NCBI RefSeq assembly: GCF_014212135.1
Contig: NZ_JACJVQ010000003.1
Span: 248,001-312,000 of the forward strand
Origin: Cohnella thailandensis
Lineage (GTDB): Bacteria; Bacillota; Bacilli; Paenibacillales; Paenibacillaceae
Direction of reading: 5' to 3'
DNA: 64,000 nt
Position numbers and translations under genes: made by a program
Notes under the pieces: generated by a model
What the model saw: only the letters and a program-made list of their open reading frames with translations
Database searches by the model: none
Told to the model about the DNA's origin: nothing
Shown here: one piece after another, positions 1-9,215 of the stretch
Numbering within the stretch: the first letter of the stretch is position 1
Layout of the letters: each line of letters starts with the position of its first letter

Positions 1-633
1 CTCCGGAAGCTCGGCGCCCCGATACATGCTTTGGTAAGGCTCCGGTACGACATATGGAGCGTGAGGGAGAAGCGTCGGAAGATAGAGCATGAACGGCTTC
101 TCGCGCGCCTCTTCCGAGCGAAGGAATTCGGCCGCCCGTTCGATGGCGATGGCCGTCTCCGTGCTTTCGCGTCCTTGATCCTCCTCAGGCTCCATCAAGA
201 AACTGTAGAACCTCGGGTCGTCCTTGCCGTAGGGATTTTTCTTGCGAAAGGTACCCGCGAAGGTTTTAACAAGCTCCTCCTGTTCCTGCTCCGCCTCCTC
301 CTCCATGATTTCCCGCAGATAGGATTCGGAGTAGAGATGGTTCTTGCCATACCATTTAATCCGGTAGCCGGCTTCCTTCAAATAACGGAATAAGCTTGGC
401 TCGTGCGGACGAAGCAGATGCCACAGCGTTCGGTGCCCCGCGTTATGCGGGTACAGTCCCGTCATAAGGCTGCAGCGCGATGGACTGCAAACCGGGTTCT
501 GCACGTGGCACTGCTCGAAAAGCACTCCTTCGGACGCAAGCTTGTCCAGATGAGGAGTTCGGACGACGGGATGACCGTAACACCCCAGGCTCTCGGCGCG
601 CATCTCGTCAGGAAAGAAAAAGATAAAATTCAT
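1..633 (-). CDS. Sulfatase family protein (partial, C-terminus outside window)
   Basis: The visible 211 codons are the N-terminal part of a type I sulfatase, a hydrolase of sulfate esters. The protein opens with a strand ending FPDEMRAE followed by LGCYG, the usual metal-site region, and carries the Cys-type formylglycine motif CSPSR at residues 49-53, where Cys49 would be oxidised to formylglycine. Start ATG is at 633; an in-frame ATG at 654 would add seven residues, but family members normally begin right at the first beta strand. It is transcribed away from the sensor kinase at 832. No signal peptide is visible, suggesting a cytoplasmic enzyme acting on imported sulfated sugars. The substrate cannot be told. 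Confidence 0.85.
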   Translation of the reverse strand, partial: MNFIFFFPDEMRAESLGCYGHPVVRTPHLDKLASEGVLFEQCHVQNPVCSPSRCSLMTGLYPHNAGHRTLWHLLRPHEPSLFRYLKEAGYRIKWYGKNHLYSESYLREIMEEEAEQEQEELVKTFAGTFRKKNPYGKDDPRFYSFLMEPEEDQGRESTETAIAIERAAEFLRSEEAREKPFMLYLPTLLPHAPYVVPEPYQSMYRGAELPE

Positions 634-761
634 GGCCGGACCCCCAATCTTCATTAGGCCACTCGGAATTCTAAACGAAACTCTGATACCGAGTATACGA
701 AGACCGCGACCGACATAACAGCGGAATTATTTAGCGTCGCACGTGAAATTTTTAATTATAA

Positions 762-791
762 TTGATAAAACCCATTAGATTACTTTAATAT
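762..791 (+). promoter_or_regulatory. Probable SigA promoter of the sensor kinase gene
   Basis: TTGATA at 762-767, an 18-bp spacer and TAATAT at 786-791 form a good vegetative promoter about 40 bp before the kinase start codon, in the AT-rich divergent region shared with the sulfatase gene. Confidence 0.45.
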
Positions 792-831
792 AGGGTTGTT
801 TAGGCTGGCATAAAGGACGGGAACGAAGAGG

Positions 832-2682
832 ATGAGCCATTTGAGGCAATGGATAAACGGAAGGCGCGGGACCCTGTCTTTAAAATCCAAGCTGTTTCTT
901 TTGCTGATCGCGATATCCGTCCTGCCGAGCGTCGTCGTCTTTACCTCCTCCCAGCACTACATGTTCCGTTCGAACACGCAATATTCGATTTCCATCTCGA
1001 ACCAATATTTGCGGACGGTGTCTTCGGACATCGTTACCTACTTGCAAAATCTGACCCGCTCCTTCGATCCGCTCATCGTGGATTACGATTTTCAACAATT
1101 CTTGCAGGCGGCGCGGGACGATTACTCGGCTCAAGCTCGGCTCTCCGCTCGATTTCGGCCGCTGATCGACCATATTCTTCAGTCCCGGAACCAACATCTT
1201 ACCGGCGTCCTGTATCTGGACCGATCGAACAAAACGTTATATGAATCTTACGACCATAGCCTGAACTTCGACTATTCCTTCGCCGACGATCCCTACTACG
1301 GAACGATACCCGGAACCGAGTCCGTAACCTTGTCGTCGATCCACTCCGCTTCGTATGTCTTAGGGTCGCCGTTAGAGGTCGTGTCGCTCGTCATTCCGAT
1401 CGCCGATTTCCGAACGGGCGACTACTCGGCCTGGCTCGTTCTCGAGATCGAGTCCGGCTTCCTCCGCGGCAAGCTGAACGAGAATGCCGCGGATTCGGGT
1501 TCCAATCTCCTTCTGTTCAATAGCGGGACAGGCGAACTTATCGCCAATTCCGGTCAGGACCCCGCTCTGTCCGAGCAGTTGCGAACTTCGCTCGCTTCCG
1601 ACCCTGCCGAAGGGGAAGCCATCTTATTCCAAGCCGGGAGAACGAACTACGAGGCGGCTTACCGCTCGATCTCTTACGGGGATTGGAAGCTCGTTTGGTT
1701 CGCTTCCCTCGAAACGTTGACCAGCGGCGTCAAGCATTCGCTGCGCGTCATGATCTTGGTCGCCTCGCTGTCCGTTCTGGCTGCCTCGTTCATCGCCTTC
1801 CCCGTGATGAAGATCGTCTTCCGGCCGCTTACGCACCTGAAGATGAGCATCCGGAATTTAAGCCGGGGCGTCTTCCTGCCGGTTACGGTCCGCCATCAGA
1901 ACGACGAGATCGGTTTCCTGGTTCAAACCTTCAACAAGATGCTGGTCGACTTGAAACAGCTGGAAAAGGAGGTCGGCGATTCGAGGAACAAGGAGAAGGA
2001 GCGCGAGCTTCTTCAGCTCCAAGCGCAGATCAATCCGCACTTCCTGTTCAATACGCTGGAGACGATCGAGTCCTATGCTTACCGCAGCGAACCCGACGCG
2101 GTGGGATCCATGGTTCAAAGCGTCTCGCGCATCATGCGTTACAATATCCGCAAAGACGGCGGGTGGGCCGCGCTTAGGGAGGAACTGGACTATATCCGGG
2201 ATTACTTGCGCATTCATGCCTTTCGCTCCGGCGCGGAGGCGGCGGTCGAATGGGATATCGATCCTCTCTGCCTGGAGGAGCCCGTCATGAAGCTGAGCGT
2301 GCAGCCATTCGTCGAGAACGCGCTGAAATACGGCTGGAATCCGAACCTGGGACCCGATCGGTTCCGAATCCGGATTAGGGCAGGCTTCACCGCCGAGGGC
2401 TTGGAATTTCAAGTTACGGATACGGGGGAGGGAACGCCCATGGAGATCCGCGATAAAATCGAACGGATGGAGGAGCGGCTCGGCATATCGGAGGATCCTT
2501 ACTTTCAATCTCACACCGGCATCCAAAACATCTACCGGAGATTTTTCCTCGCGTACGGAGATCGCGTTCGCTTCGAGATGAAGCCGAACCTCCCGCACGG
2601 CACGACGGTACGATGGACTATCCGCAAGGAGTCTATTCGAGGTTCCGGTACTCCCGCGGAAGGAAACCGTATTCTTTCTTGA
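832..2682 (+). CDS. YesM-type sensor histidine kinase
   Basis: A 616-residue membrane kinase of the YesM family, which typically senses extracellular carbohydrate signals and phosphorylates an AraC-type regulator. One TM segment lies near residues 19-38 and a second near 300-322, enclosing a long extracytoplasmic sensor region. A HAMP segment follows (about 325-380), then the His_kinase domain with QINPHFLFNTLE (phosphoacceptor His about 403) and an ATPase domain with N-box QPFVENALKYG near 490. The likely partner regulator lies immediately downstream but on the opposite strand, so the 3-prime ends converge and overlap by 50 bp. The last twenty or so residues after WTIRKE extend past the usual family end. 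The role is probably in control of the neighbouring sulfatase or glycan genes outside the window. Confidence 0.9.
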   Translation: MSHLRQWINGRRGTLSLKSKLFLLLIAISVLPSVVVFTSSQHYMFRSNTQYSISISNQYLRTVSSDIVTYLQNLTRSFDPLIVDYDFQQFLQAARDDYSAQARLSARFRPLIDHILQSRNQHLTGVLYLDRSNKTLYESYDHSLNFDYSFADDPYYGTIPGTESVTLSSIHSASYVLGSPLEVVSLVIPIADFRTGDYSAWLVLEIESGFLRGKLNENAADSGSNLLLFNSGTGELIANSGQDPALSEQLRTSLASDPAEGEAILFQAGRTNYEAAYRSISYGDWKLVWFASLETLTSGVKHSLRVMILVASLSVLAASFIAFPVMKIVFRPLTHLKMSIRNLSRGVFLPVTVRHQNDEIGFLVQTFNKMLVDLKQLEKEVGDSRNKEKERELLQLQAQINPHFLFNTLETIESYAYRSEPDAVGSMVQSVSRIMRYNIRKDGGWAALREELDYIRDYLRIHAFRSGAEAAVEWDIDPLCLEEPVMKLSVQPFVENALKYGWNPNLGPDRFRIRIRAGFTAEGLEFQVTDTGEGTPMEIRDKIERMEERLGISEDPYFQSHTGIQNIYRRFFLAYGDRVRFEMKPNLPHGTTVRWTIRKESIRGSGTPAEGNRILS

Positions 2683-4012
2683 ATAACGAACAGAAATAGC
2701 GGTAATCGGAATATCCGATCTCTCCGGCGATCTCCCTGACCGTCTTATTGCTGGAGACCAGCATCAGCCGGGCTTGCTCCAGGCGCTGACGTGTCAGGTA
2801 CTGCACGAAGTTCACCCCGACCCTCAGTTTGAACATTCGGCTTAGAGTAACCGGATGAACCCCTATAGCCGTCGCAACCTTCTCCAAGCTCATGTCGGAA
2901 TAGGACGATTGCCGAATATGAGCCATCGCCTGCTCGACGAGTCCTCCGTCCGAAGCCGCTTCCTCCTTGAGTTCTTTCAAAGCCCGGGTTGCCTCGACAA
3001 TCAGCCCTCGAATCCGGGCAAGCAGATCGGTCCATGTTCGAAACCGGCGCACCCAACTCAACCAATATTGGATCTTGTCTTCCTCCAGCATGAGTACGGT
3101 GTCCGAATGAATGAAGCCCTCTTCAAGCAGGCCCAACAGAAGAGCGCATTCTTTACGCAGGAGCTTCAACTCAAGCTGAGCTACGATTGCCGCCCAATCG
3201 GATAATTTAACTTCCAGCCTTCCCAAATCGAAGGCTCTGGAAAGAGCCAGCAACTCGGTTCGAATTTGCTGAAGCGCGAGAGAAGCCGCTGCCGAAGGAA
3301 GCCGCGGACGAGAGGGCGTATCGCCGAAGAACCGGGCGGACTCCCATTTGTCCCACTCCCGCAAGAAGGCTTCCCGGAATTCCCCCCTCTCCGCGAACGT
3401 CCCGGGGATGGAGCTCTTGGCAATAAGAACGGCGGCGGCGGTATCCGAACGGACGTTGAAGATGCATATCGCTTCTTCGGCTTCTTCCCGGGACAGCGAC
3501 TCGGCTTCTCTCTGCCAGAAACGAATCCGCTTCATGACCGATGAATCGAACCAGCAATCGGCCCGGCGGCACTCTAAGCCTTCCATCGCGAGGAACGACG
3601 CATCCAGCCATGGCCGGCAAGCCGCCATATCCTTCAGGAACGATTGATGCAGATCAGCCGAGGCCTCGCGAACGATCCGCTTCAGATGGTCGCGGTCCGC
3701 GGGCTTAAGAAGGAAGTCCGAAGCCCCGAGTTGAAGGGCTTGCCAAGCGTATTCGAATTCCTGATAACCCGTGAGCATGACCAGCTTGACTTGCGGATGG
3801 TTTCGGCGAACCTCGGCCAGAAGCTCCAACCCGTTCATCTCCGGCATGCGAATGTCCAGAAACGCGACGTCCGGAACGACCGCGTTGATTCCCTTGAGAG
3901 CCGAGAGCCCGAAACCGACGTCATAGACCTCCGCTTCCGGCGCGACGCTTCGGATCTTTTGGATGATGCTTAGGCGCACTTCGCTTTCATCGTCCGCGAC
4001 GCAAATTTTCAA
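2633..4012 (-). CDS. Response regulator, REC plus AraC-type HTH (YesN-like)
   Basis: This 459-residue transcription factor has an N-terminal receiver domain with the acidic pair D7/D8, phosphoacceptor D53 in FLDIRMPEMNG, T81 and K103. A poorly conserved linker of about 200 residues follows, then two C-terminal AraC helix-turn-helix units ending GFLPREYRNLE. It is the natural partner of the YesM-type kinase encoded convergently. Its stop codon lies inside the end of the kinase gene. Kinase and regulator of this type are usually in one operon, so the tail-to-tail order is unusual and would make the two transcripts antisense at their ends. No strong Shine-Dalgarno decides the start beyond AAGGAGGAAGG just upstream of ATG 4012. 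Confidence 0.92.
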   Translation of the reverse strand: MKICVADDESEVRLSIIQKIRSVAPEAEVYDVGFGLSALKGINAVVPDVAFLDIRMPEMNGLELLAEVRRNHPQVKLVMLTGYQEFEYAWQALQLGASDFLLKPADRDHLKRIVREASADLHQSFLKDMAACRPWLDASFLAMEGLECRRADCWFDSSVMKRIRFWQREAESLSREEAEEAICIFNVRSDTAAAVLIAKSSIPGTFAERGEFREAFLREWDKWESARFFGDTPSRPRLPSAAASLALQQIRTELLALSRAFDLGRLEVKLSDWAAIVAQLELKLLRKECALLLGLLEEGFIHSDTVLMLEEDKIQYWLSWVRRFRTWTDLLARIRGLIVEATRALKELKEEAASDGGLVEQAMAHIRQSSYSDMSLEKVATAIGVHPVTLSRMFKLRVGVNFVQYLTRQRLEQARLMLVSSNKTVREIAGEIGYSDYRYFCSLFKKEYGFLPREYRNLE

Positions 4013-4134
4013 AAGCTCCTTCCTCCTTCGGCAGAACTCAATATAATTATTCCAATGATATTAGTCGGTTTTAAACTTGACCCTAGTGTATAGGCATTTC
4101 CTTCCTTCGTCAATATAGCATATGTAAAACAAAC

Positions 4135-4163
4135 TTGACATATTGAATAGTTTTATTTACATT
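4135..4163 (+). promoter_or_regulatory. Probable promoter of the membrane protein/XRE pair
   Basis: TTGACA at 4135-4140 with a 17-bp spacer and a weaker TACATT at 4158-4163 lie about 50 bp before the start of the membrane protein gene at 4214. Confidence 0.4.
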
Positions 4164-4213
4164 ATGTTTAAGGAACTTTACTTAACAAAAATAACCATTC
4201 CGAGGTGTCGGGC

Positions 4214-4660
4214 ATGACTTATCAGGAGAAGAAGAGCATTGTATCGTTGATCAGCAGCATTCTTATTTTCGTTATCTACGGCGCCTACAAGTACCAGAGT
4301 TACCCGGATGCGGGATCGGAATCGACGGAAGTCTTGCGCTACTGGGGCTCCTACGTACTCGTTCTTACTCTCGTCTCCATCATCGCGCACATCGTCATCG
4401 GCATTATTTTCAACATCGTGTTTCGGATCACGACCGGGGAGAAGGAGCCCGCGTTCGCGGACGAACTCGACAAGCTGATCGAGCTGAAGTCGTACCGGAT
4501 CGGATTTTTCTTGTTTATCCTCGGGTTCCTGCTCGCCATGGGATCGCTCGTCATCGAGCAGCCGGTCCGCACGATGTTCGTGATTCTGATCTTCGCGGGC
4601 TTCCTCTCGGACGTCTCCGGCAACGTGGCGAAGCTGTATCATTATCGGAAAGGAGTCTAA
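4214..4660 (+). CDS. Small four-TM membrane protein of unknown function
   Basis: A 148-residue protein with about four hydrophobic segments (around residues 9-24, 47-70, 95-115 and 120-138). Its order and its pairing with a tiny XRE regulator resemble DUF2178-type membrane proteins, but I do not recognise a firm family. The start is ATG 4214, set by GAGGTG six bases upstream; a GTG at 4205 overlaps that ribosome site and is less likely. The XRE gene starts one base after its stop, so the two are co-translated. No function can be assigned. Confidence 0.75.
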   Translation: MTYQEKKSIVSLISSILIFVIYGAYKYQSYPDAGSESTEVLRYWGSYVLVLTLVSIIAHIVIGIIFNIVFRITTGEKEPAFADELDKLIELKSYRIGFFLFILGFLLAMGSLVIEQPVRTMFVILIFAGFLSDVSGNVAKLYHYRKGV

Positions 4661-4661
4661 G

Positions 4662-4895
4662 ATGGGCAAAAATCTTGTCGGCAATCATATCCGCAGGCTA
4701 CGGTTTAACCATAACGAGATGACGCAGCAGCAGTTGGCTGACAAGGTGGGCGTCACCCGGCAAACGATCGTGGCGCTGGAGAAGGGCAATTACTCCCCGT
4801 CGTTGGAGCTGGCTTTTCGCATCGCGCACGCGTTCGGCCTGCCGCTCGAAGAGGTCTTTTATTATGGGGAACATGCCGAGGGAGATGGGGAATAA
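4662..4895 (+). CDS. XRE-family HTH regulator (77 aa)
   Basis: The protein is almost only a Cro/CI helix-turn-helix: TQQQLADKVGVTRQTIVALEKG around residues 21-42, followed by the typical YSPSLELAFRIAHAFG helix and the tail LEEVFYY. Such YgzD/YozG-type mini-regulators are usually encoded next to a membrane protein, as here, and probably autoregulate the pair. A hairpin terminator follows at 4911. Confidence 0.88.
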   Translation: MGKNLVGNHIRRLRFNHNEMTQQQLADKVGVTRQTIVALEKGNYSPSLELAFRIAHAFGLPLEEVFYYGEHAEGDGE

Positions 4896-4910
4896 GCGTA
4901 AAAGCATTAA

Positions 4911-4946
4911 AAGGCCGGATTCTCCATGAGAAGGAGCTCCGGCCTT
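4911..4946. terminator. Bidirectional hairpin terminator between XRE and SDR genes
   Basis: The arms AAGGCCGGA (4911-4919) and TCCGGCCTT (4938-4946) form a stable stem. On the minus strand the stem is followed by a T-rich stretch, on the plus strand by a weaker one, so it can serve both convergent genes. Confidence 0.65.
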
Positions 4947-4953
4947 CCTCTGT

Positions 4954-5865
4954 CTAACGGTAACCGGAAGCATCCGCCGGCTTGCCGGCATCCTGCACCT
5001 CCACGATGTACCTCCAGCAGTCCGGCTGCGAGCCGTCGAGATCATAGAAACCGTATTGCCGCGCGAGCTCCCCGCTCGACAAGGAATGACCGTTCCAACG
5101 GGCGACTTCCGAGTCGCCGGCAAGGGCGGCAACGGCGCGTCCGACAAACCGGGGAGTTTCCGAGATGATGAAATGAGGCTCCTTCGAAGCGGCGTCCCGC
5201 CAGTTCTCCTCCGTCACGCCAAAGTGGTCCAGCATGATCTCCGAACGCATCCAGCCCGGAGTCAAGGCTATCGCAGCGCATCCGTGCGGGGCAAGCTCAT
5301 GAGCCAGGGACCGAGCCATGGAGATGACCGATGACTTGGCTAAATCGTAAAAGAGCGATACTCGGTAGTTCTTCTCGTTGTATTCCGCCGTCCCGTCCGT
5401 CATCTCGATGACCAGCCCGTTCTTGTTCCGGATGAGCAACTGCAGGGCATAGTGGCTTGTCAGGATATGCGTGTCGACCGCAAGCCGAAGCATCCGAAAT
5501 CCCCGTTCAAGGGAGTGCTCCCAGACGGGCACCTTCCACTGCATCAAGTTTTCGCCGCCCCACACGTCGTTGACCAGGATGTCCAGTCTTCCCTGTTCCC
5601 TCTCGATGCGGGCGATCAGATTCCGAACCTGATCCCGATCCAGATGATCCACCTGAACCGCTATTCCATGTCCTCCCGCCTGATCGACAAGTTCCGCGGT
5701 TTCTTCTATCGTCTCCGGACGATTGTATTCGGAGCGCTGCGCTCTCGTCGTGCGCCCCGTCACATAGACGGTAGCCCCGGCCGCTCCCAACTCGATGGCG
5801 ATCCCTCTGCCGGCGCCGCGTGTCGCTCCCGCCACCAAAGCCACTTTTCCTTCTAGAGGTCTCAT
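4954..5865 (-). CDS. SDR family oxidoreductase
   Basis: A 303-residue short-chain dehydrogenase. It has a Rossmann nucleotide-binding motif GATRGAGRGIA near residues 13-23, an Arg after beta2 (TGRTTRAQ) pointing to NADP(H), and the active-site pattern YDLAK. The usual NNAG is replaced by NDVWGG, a variant found in the DHRS1-like SDR branch, and a long insert and C-terminal tail fit that branch. It follows the drug exporter gene by 104 bp on the same strand and may share its transcript. The substrate is unknown. Confidence 0.85.
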   Translation of the reverse strand: MRPLEGKVALVAGATRGAGRGIAIELGAAGATVYVTGRTTRAQRSEYNRPETIEETAELVDQAGGHGIAVQVDHLDRDQVRNLIARIEREQGRLDILVNDVWGGENLMQWKVPVWEHSLERGFRMLRLAVDTHILTSHYALQLLIRNKNGLVIEMTDGTAEYNEKNYRVSLFYDLAKSSVISMARSLAHELAPHGCAAIALTPGWMRSEIMLDHFGVTEENWRDAASKEPHFIISETPRFVGRAVAALAGDSEVARWNGHSLSSGELARQYGFYDLDGSQPDCWRYIVEVQDAGKPADASGYR

Positions 5866-5969
5866 CCTTCATCCTCCTCTCGCTGATCTACCTCTTAGTA
5901 TAGCCCTATAAATAGGTCATCCTGTGTCCTATTTCGCGACCGTGAAGGTAGAACATCGTGACAGTCCGC

Positions 5970-7463
5970 TTAATTCGGAGCGGAAGGTCGCGTCATCGGA
6001 TCGGCGCCGGACAATGACGCGTCTTCCGTTGCGGCGGCCTTCTTCCTTCTCGCCACGAGCTGGAGAAGAAGAGCGATGATCGCTCCGCCTGCGGCGCTAG
6101 CCGCGGCCGACACGGCCAACGTACGGTGCATGCCCTCCTCGAAGAGAAGCCGGCTGTCTTCGATCGACAGTCCCGGAACCGACGCGTCGATATGGCTCGC
6201 CAGAATGGCTCCTGCCAACGCGACGCCGAAGATGGCGCTCGTCTGGCGCGAGGTGCTGACGATGCCGGAGGCCGCGCCGGCGCGTTCGGGCGTCACGGCG
6301 CCCATGACGGCGACGGTCGCCGACGTGCCGACGATGGAGACGCCGAAGCCAAGCAGCGCCAGCGCCCAAGCGTAGGATACGTAAGAGTCGTCGGCATGAA
6401 GCAGCATCAGCCCGCCCAAAGCGGCGGCGATAACGAACGAGCCAAGCGGAATGGCAAGGCGCGGAGCGAACTTGGGGGCCCAAGCGCTTCCGAGGTAGGA
6501 GAAGACCATGATGCTGACGGTCAGGGACAAGAAACGGACGCCGGTCTGGATCGGCGACAGCCCTTCCGCTTGCTGCCAGAATAGGGTCAGCAGGAAGATG
6601 GCCGCATAAAGCCCGAAGAAGCCGAGAAAATTGACGAGCGCGGCGGCGGTCATGACGGGATTGCGGAACAGCCGCAGCGGGAACATCGGCTCGCGGGCGC
6701 GCAGCTCCCAGACGATGAACGCGATCAGCGACACGGCGGAAGCGGCGAACGCTCCGATGATGAGAGCGGAGTCCCAGCCTCGGGCGTTGCCTTCGATCAG
6801 GCCGTAAGCCAGGAAGGCGATAAAGGCCACGAATCCGAGTTGGCCGCCGATATCCAGCCTGCGTCGCTGCGCCGGAGGCCGATCGCCGCTCTTGGTCGCG
6901 AGCAGCGCGACGGCGATGACCGCGCCGATCGGCAGGTTGATCCAGAAGATGCTCTCCCAGCCGTAGGCTTCGACCAGCCAGCCCCCGAGCACGGGACCCG
7001 CGGCCAACGCCACGCCTCCGACCCCGGCCCATAGGCCGATCGCCTTGGCCCTGCGTCCCGGATCCTCGTACAGGGACCGGATCATGGCCAGCGACACGGG
7101 TATAAGAATGGCGCCGAACATTCCTTGCAAAGCCCTTGCCGCCAGCAGCCAGCCGATCTCGCCGGATACGGCGCAAGCGAAGGAGAACAGCGTAAACCCG
7201 ATCACCCCCCAGATAAACATTCGGCGATGGCCGATCGAATCGCCGATCGTGCCGGCGGCGAGCTGGAGACAGCCGAAGGTGAGCAGATAAGCGTCGGTTA
7301 TCCATTGGAGGTCGCGAAGTCCTACGCCGAAGCTCGCTTGGATATCGGGCAGCGCGACGTTGACGATCGTGCCGTCCAGGTTAACGAGGAAGACGCCGAA
7401 TACGATCAGCAGCAGCGTGAGACCGGGCCTGCCTGCAGCCGAATGAGAAAATGAAGCCTTCAT
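5970..7463 (-). CDS. DHA2-family MFS drug exporter (14 TM)
   Basis: A 497-residue EmrB/QacA-type major facilitator. Family motifs visible are LDGTIVNVALPDI in TM1, the motif-A loop GDSIGHRRMFIWG after TM2, and the motif-C region GVALAAGPVLGGWL in TM5, with 14 predicted membrane segments and a charged C-terminus. Such proteins expel lipophilic drugs or metabolites in exchange for protons. It is divergently transcribed from a LysR regulator with a 141-bp shared promoter region, so that regulator is the likely controller. The SDR gene lies just downstream. Confidence 0.9.
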   Translation of the reverse strand: MKASFSHSAAGRPGLTLLLIVFGVFLVNLDGTIVNVALPDIQASFGVGLRDLQWITDAYLLTFGCLQLAAGTIGDSIGHRRMFIWGVIGFTLFSFACAVSGEIGWLLAARALQGMFGAILIPVSLAMIRSLYEDPGRRAKAIGLWAGVGGVALAAGPVLGGWLVEAYGWESIFWINLPIGAVIAVALLATKSGDRPPAQRRRLDIGGQLGFVAFIAFLAYGLIEGNARGWDSALIIGAFAASAVSLIAFIVWELRAREPMFPLRLFRNPVMTAAALVNFLGFFGLYAAIFLLTLFWQQAEGLSPIQTGVRFLSLTVSIMVFSYLGSAWAPKFAPRLAIPLGSFVIAAALGGLMLLHADDSYVSYAWALALLGFGVSIVGTSATVAVMGAVTPERAGAASGIVSTSRQTSAIFGVALAGAILASHIDASVPGLSIEDSRLLFEEGMHRTLAVSAAASAAGGAIIALLLQLVARRKKAAATEDASLSGADPMTRPSAPN

Positions 7464-7530
7464 TCCATTACCACCTCTTCTTGCGCGACGGAGCGCGGGT
7501 TGTATGAAGCCGATGGCGTTATTGTAAAAT

Positions 7531-7559
7531 TTGACAACATATTACGTCTAACTTATTAT
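7531..7559 (+). promoter_or_regulatory. Promoter of the LysR gene
   Basis: TTGACA at 7531-7536, a 17-bp spacer and TATTAT at 7554-7559 make a near-consensus SigA promoter in the divergent region between the exporter and LysR genes. Confidence 0.6.
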
Positions 7560-7604
7560 TTTCATTAATATCATGCACAGAAATAATGAATCGGAGGGCG
7601 TGCC

Positions 7605-8495
7605 ATGGAGCTCAACCAGCTGGAATACTTCCTGACGGTCGCCAGATTGCAGCATGTGACCCGGGCGGCCGAGCAATTGTCCATTACTCAGCCGGCGCTG
7701 AGCCACTCGCTCGCCAAACTAGAAGAGGAGTTGGGCGTGCAGCTGTTCGAGCGCAGCGGACGCAACATCCGGCTTAACCGGTACGGAGAGCTGTTCGCGC
7801 GAAGGGTGGAAGGCGCCGTGCAGGAGATCGAGAAAGGACGCAGGGAGATCGCGGAGCTGACGAACCCGGACACGGGAGTGATTACGCTGGCGTTCCTGAA
7901 CGTTCTCGGCACCCGGCTGATTCCGAGCCTGATCAAGCAGTTCAAGCAGCTGCATCCGAACGTCCGCTTCGAGCTGCAGCAAGGAACGGGAGCTTATCTG
8001 CAGAGTCAGTTGGAGTCGGGGGCCTGCGATCTGGTCATTACGTCGTCCTGCTCCGGCGAGTCCGGCTCCCTGTGGCAGCCGTTCCTCGAGTTCCGGCTCG
8101 ACTTGGTCGTCCCGAAGCAGCATTCCTGGAGCGGAAGAAAAAAAGCGGAGCTAGCCGAGCTTGCGGATGAACCGTATATCGGCCTTCGCAACGAATGCGG
8201 CCTCAAGTCCTCCATCGACCGTCTGTTTACGGATGCCGGGGTAACGCCGAACGTCCAATACGTCGCGGAGGACCTCCCGACGGTGGCGGGATTCGTCTCC
8301 GCCGGGCTGGGCGTGTCTCTTCTGCCTCGGACGGAAGGGTTGACCTTGGACGGACTGTCGTGGCTAAAAGTCGACTTCGAGAATAACTTGTTCGAGGTCG
8401 GCGTGGAGTGGAAGGAGAAGCGTTACTTGTCCCCGGCAGCGCGCATGTTCCGCGACTTCGTGGCGGGGAAGACGAGGCTGACGGCGGTTATTTGA
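7605..8495 (+). CDS. LysR-family transcriptional regulator
   Basis: A 296-residue LysR protein. The winged HTH at residues 1-60 carries LEYFLTVARLQHVTRAAEQL and QPALSHSLAKLEEELGVQLFER; the rest is the two-lobed effector-binding domain. ATG 7605 is preceded by GGAGG at the proper spacing. The divergent position relative to the DHA2 exporter suggests it controls that gene. Its stop overlaps by a few bases the end of the broken GNAT gene on the other strand. Confidence 0.92.
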   Translation: MELNQLEYFLTVARLQHVTRAAEQLSITQPALSHSLAKLEEELGVQLFERSGRNIRLNRYGELFARRVEGAVQEIEKGRREIAELTNPDTGVITLAFLNVLGTRLIPSLIKQFKQLHPNVRFELQQGTGAYLQSQLESGACDLVITSSCSGESGSLWQPFLEFRLDLVVPKQHSWSGRKKAELAELADEPYIGLRNECGLKSSIDRLFTDAGVTPNVQYVAEDLPTVAGFVSAGLGVSLLPRTEGLTLDGLSWLKVDFENNLFEVGVEWKEKRYLSPAARMFRDFVAGKTRLTAVI

Positions 8496-9075
8496 GTCCG
8501 CCAAGCCGAGACTTAACCAGAGGCCATTCGCTGTCCAGAATGCTGTAGAAAACATTATCGTGAACGGTGCCTCCGTCCGTCGCGTCGATTCTATGCCGGC
8601 GGAGGACGCCTTACCTGACGGCCCCGATTTTCTCCAGCGCCCTTTGGGATCGTATATTCTTGCCGCTGGCGGAGAATTGGACGCGGATGACCCCAAGCTC
8701 TTCGAAGCAATACCGCAATAGAAGATATTTGCAAGCCAGGTTCATCCCTGTTCCCCAAAATTCCGGAGAGAGCCAGGTCCAGCCGATCTCGACGCTGCGA
8801 TTCGGCTTATCCAGGTCGCCTAGCCGAGTCGTTCCGGCCATAAGCCCCGAAGTCGCGTCGAAAACGGCAAAAGGAAGCTGCGTGCCGGCCTCCTTGTTGC
8901 GCAAAGCTAAATCCAGGGCTTGCCTAACCGCTTCTTCCGTGTTGTTTTTCCTCCAAGTATATTCCCAAATTCTCGGATCGCTAAGAAGCGGTGCCAGGTC
9001 GTTTACATGTTCGGACTGCAAAGGGACAAGCGTGGCTCTGGGGTTACCTAGCGTGAGATTCGAACGGAATTCCAT
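8488..9075 (-). pseudogene. GNAT acetyltransferase interrupted by an in-frame stop
   Basis: Reading from ATG 9075, the RimJ/RimL-like GNAT fold runs through codon 154 (ending RALEKIGAVR) and then meets TAA at 8611-8613. Translation in the same frame continues as GVLRRHRID and later FYSILDSEW, the conserved end of the family, to a TAA at 8488. The family has Glu at the interrupted position (VREGVLRRH), so a GAA-to-TAA change is the simplest explanation. The truncated product would lack the last beta strands that complete the fold. It could be a recent nonsense mutation, a sequencing error or, less likely, read-through. The acceptor substrate is unknown. Confidence 0.85.
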
Positions 9076-9215
9076 AGGCGTTTCTCCTCTTTTTCTCCCT
9101 ATCCTATCCCCCTAGCCCGGGATGAAGGAATGAAGAAATGCGCCGAAAGCTTGGATTCCCTAGTATAATTCAGTAAATAGATTTGCGCTTTTTCTATTCT
9201 CGAGGAGGGAAGCAA

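Noticed and set aside
1858..2598. Minus-strand frame of about 246 codons inside the YesM-type kinase
   Set aside because: Opposite to the conserved kinase core; no ribosome site or recognisable domain.
6097..7305. 400-codon minus-strand frame inside the DHA2 exporter gene
   Set aside because: Arg-rich out-of-frame reading of a well-supported transporter gene with no start signal.
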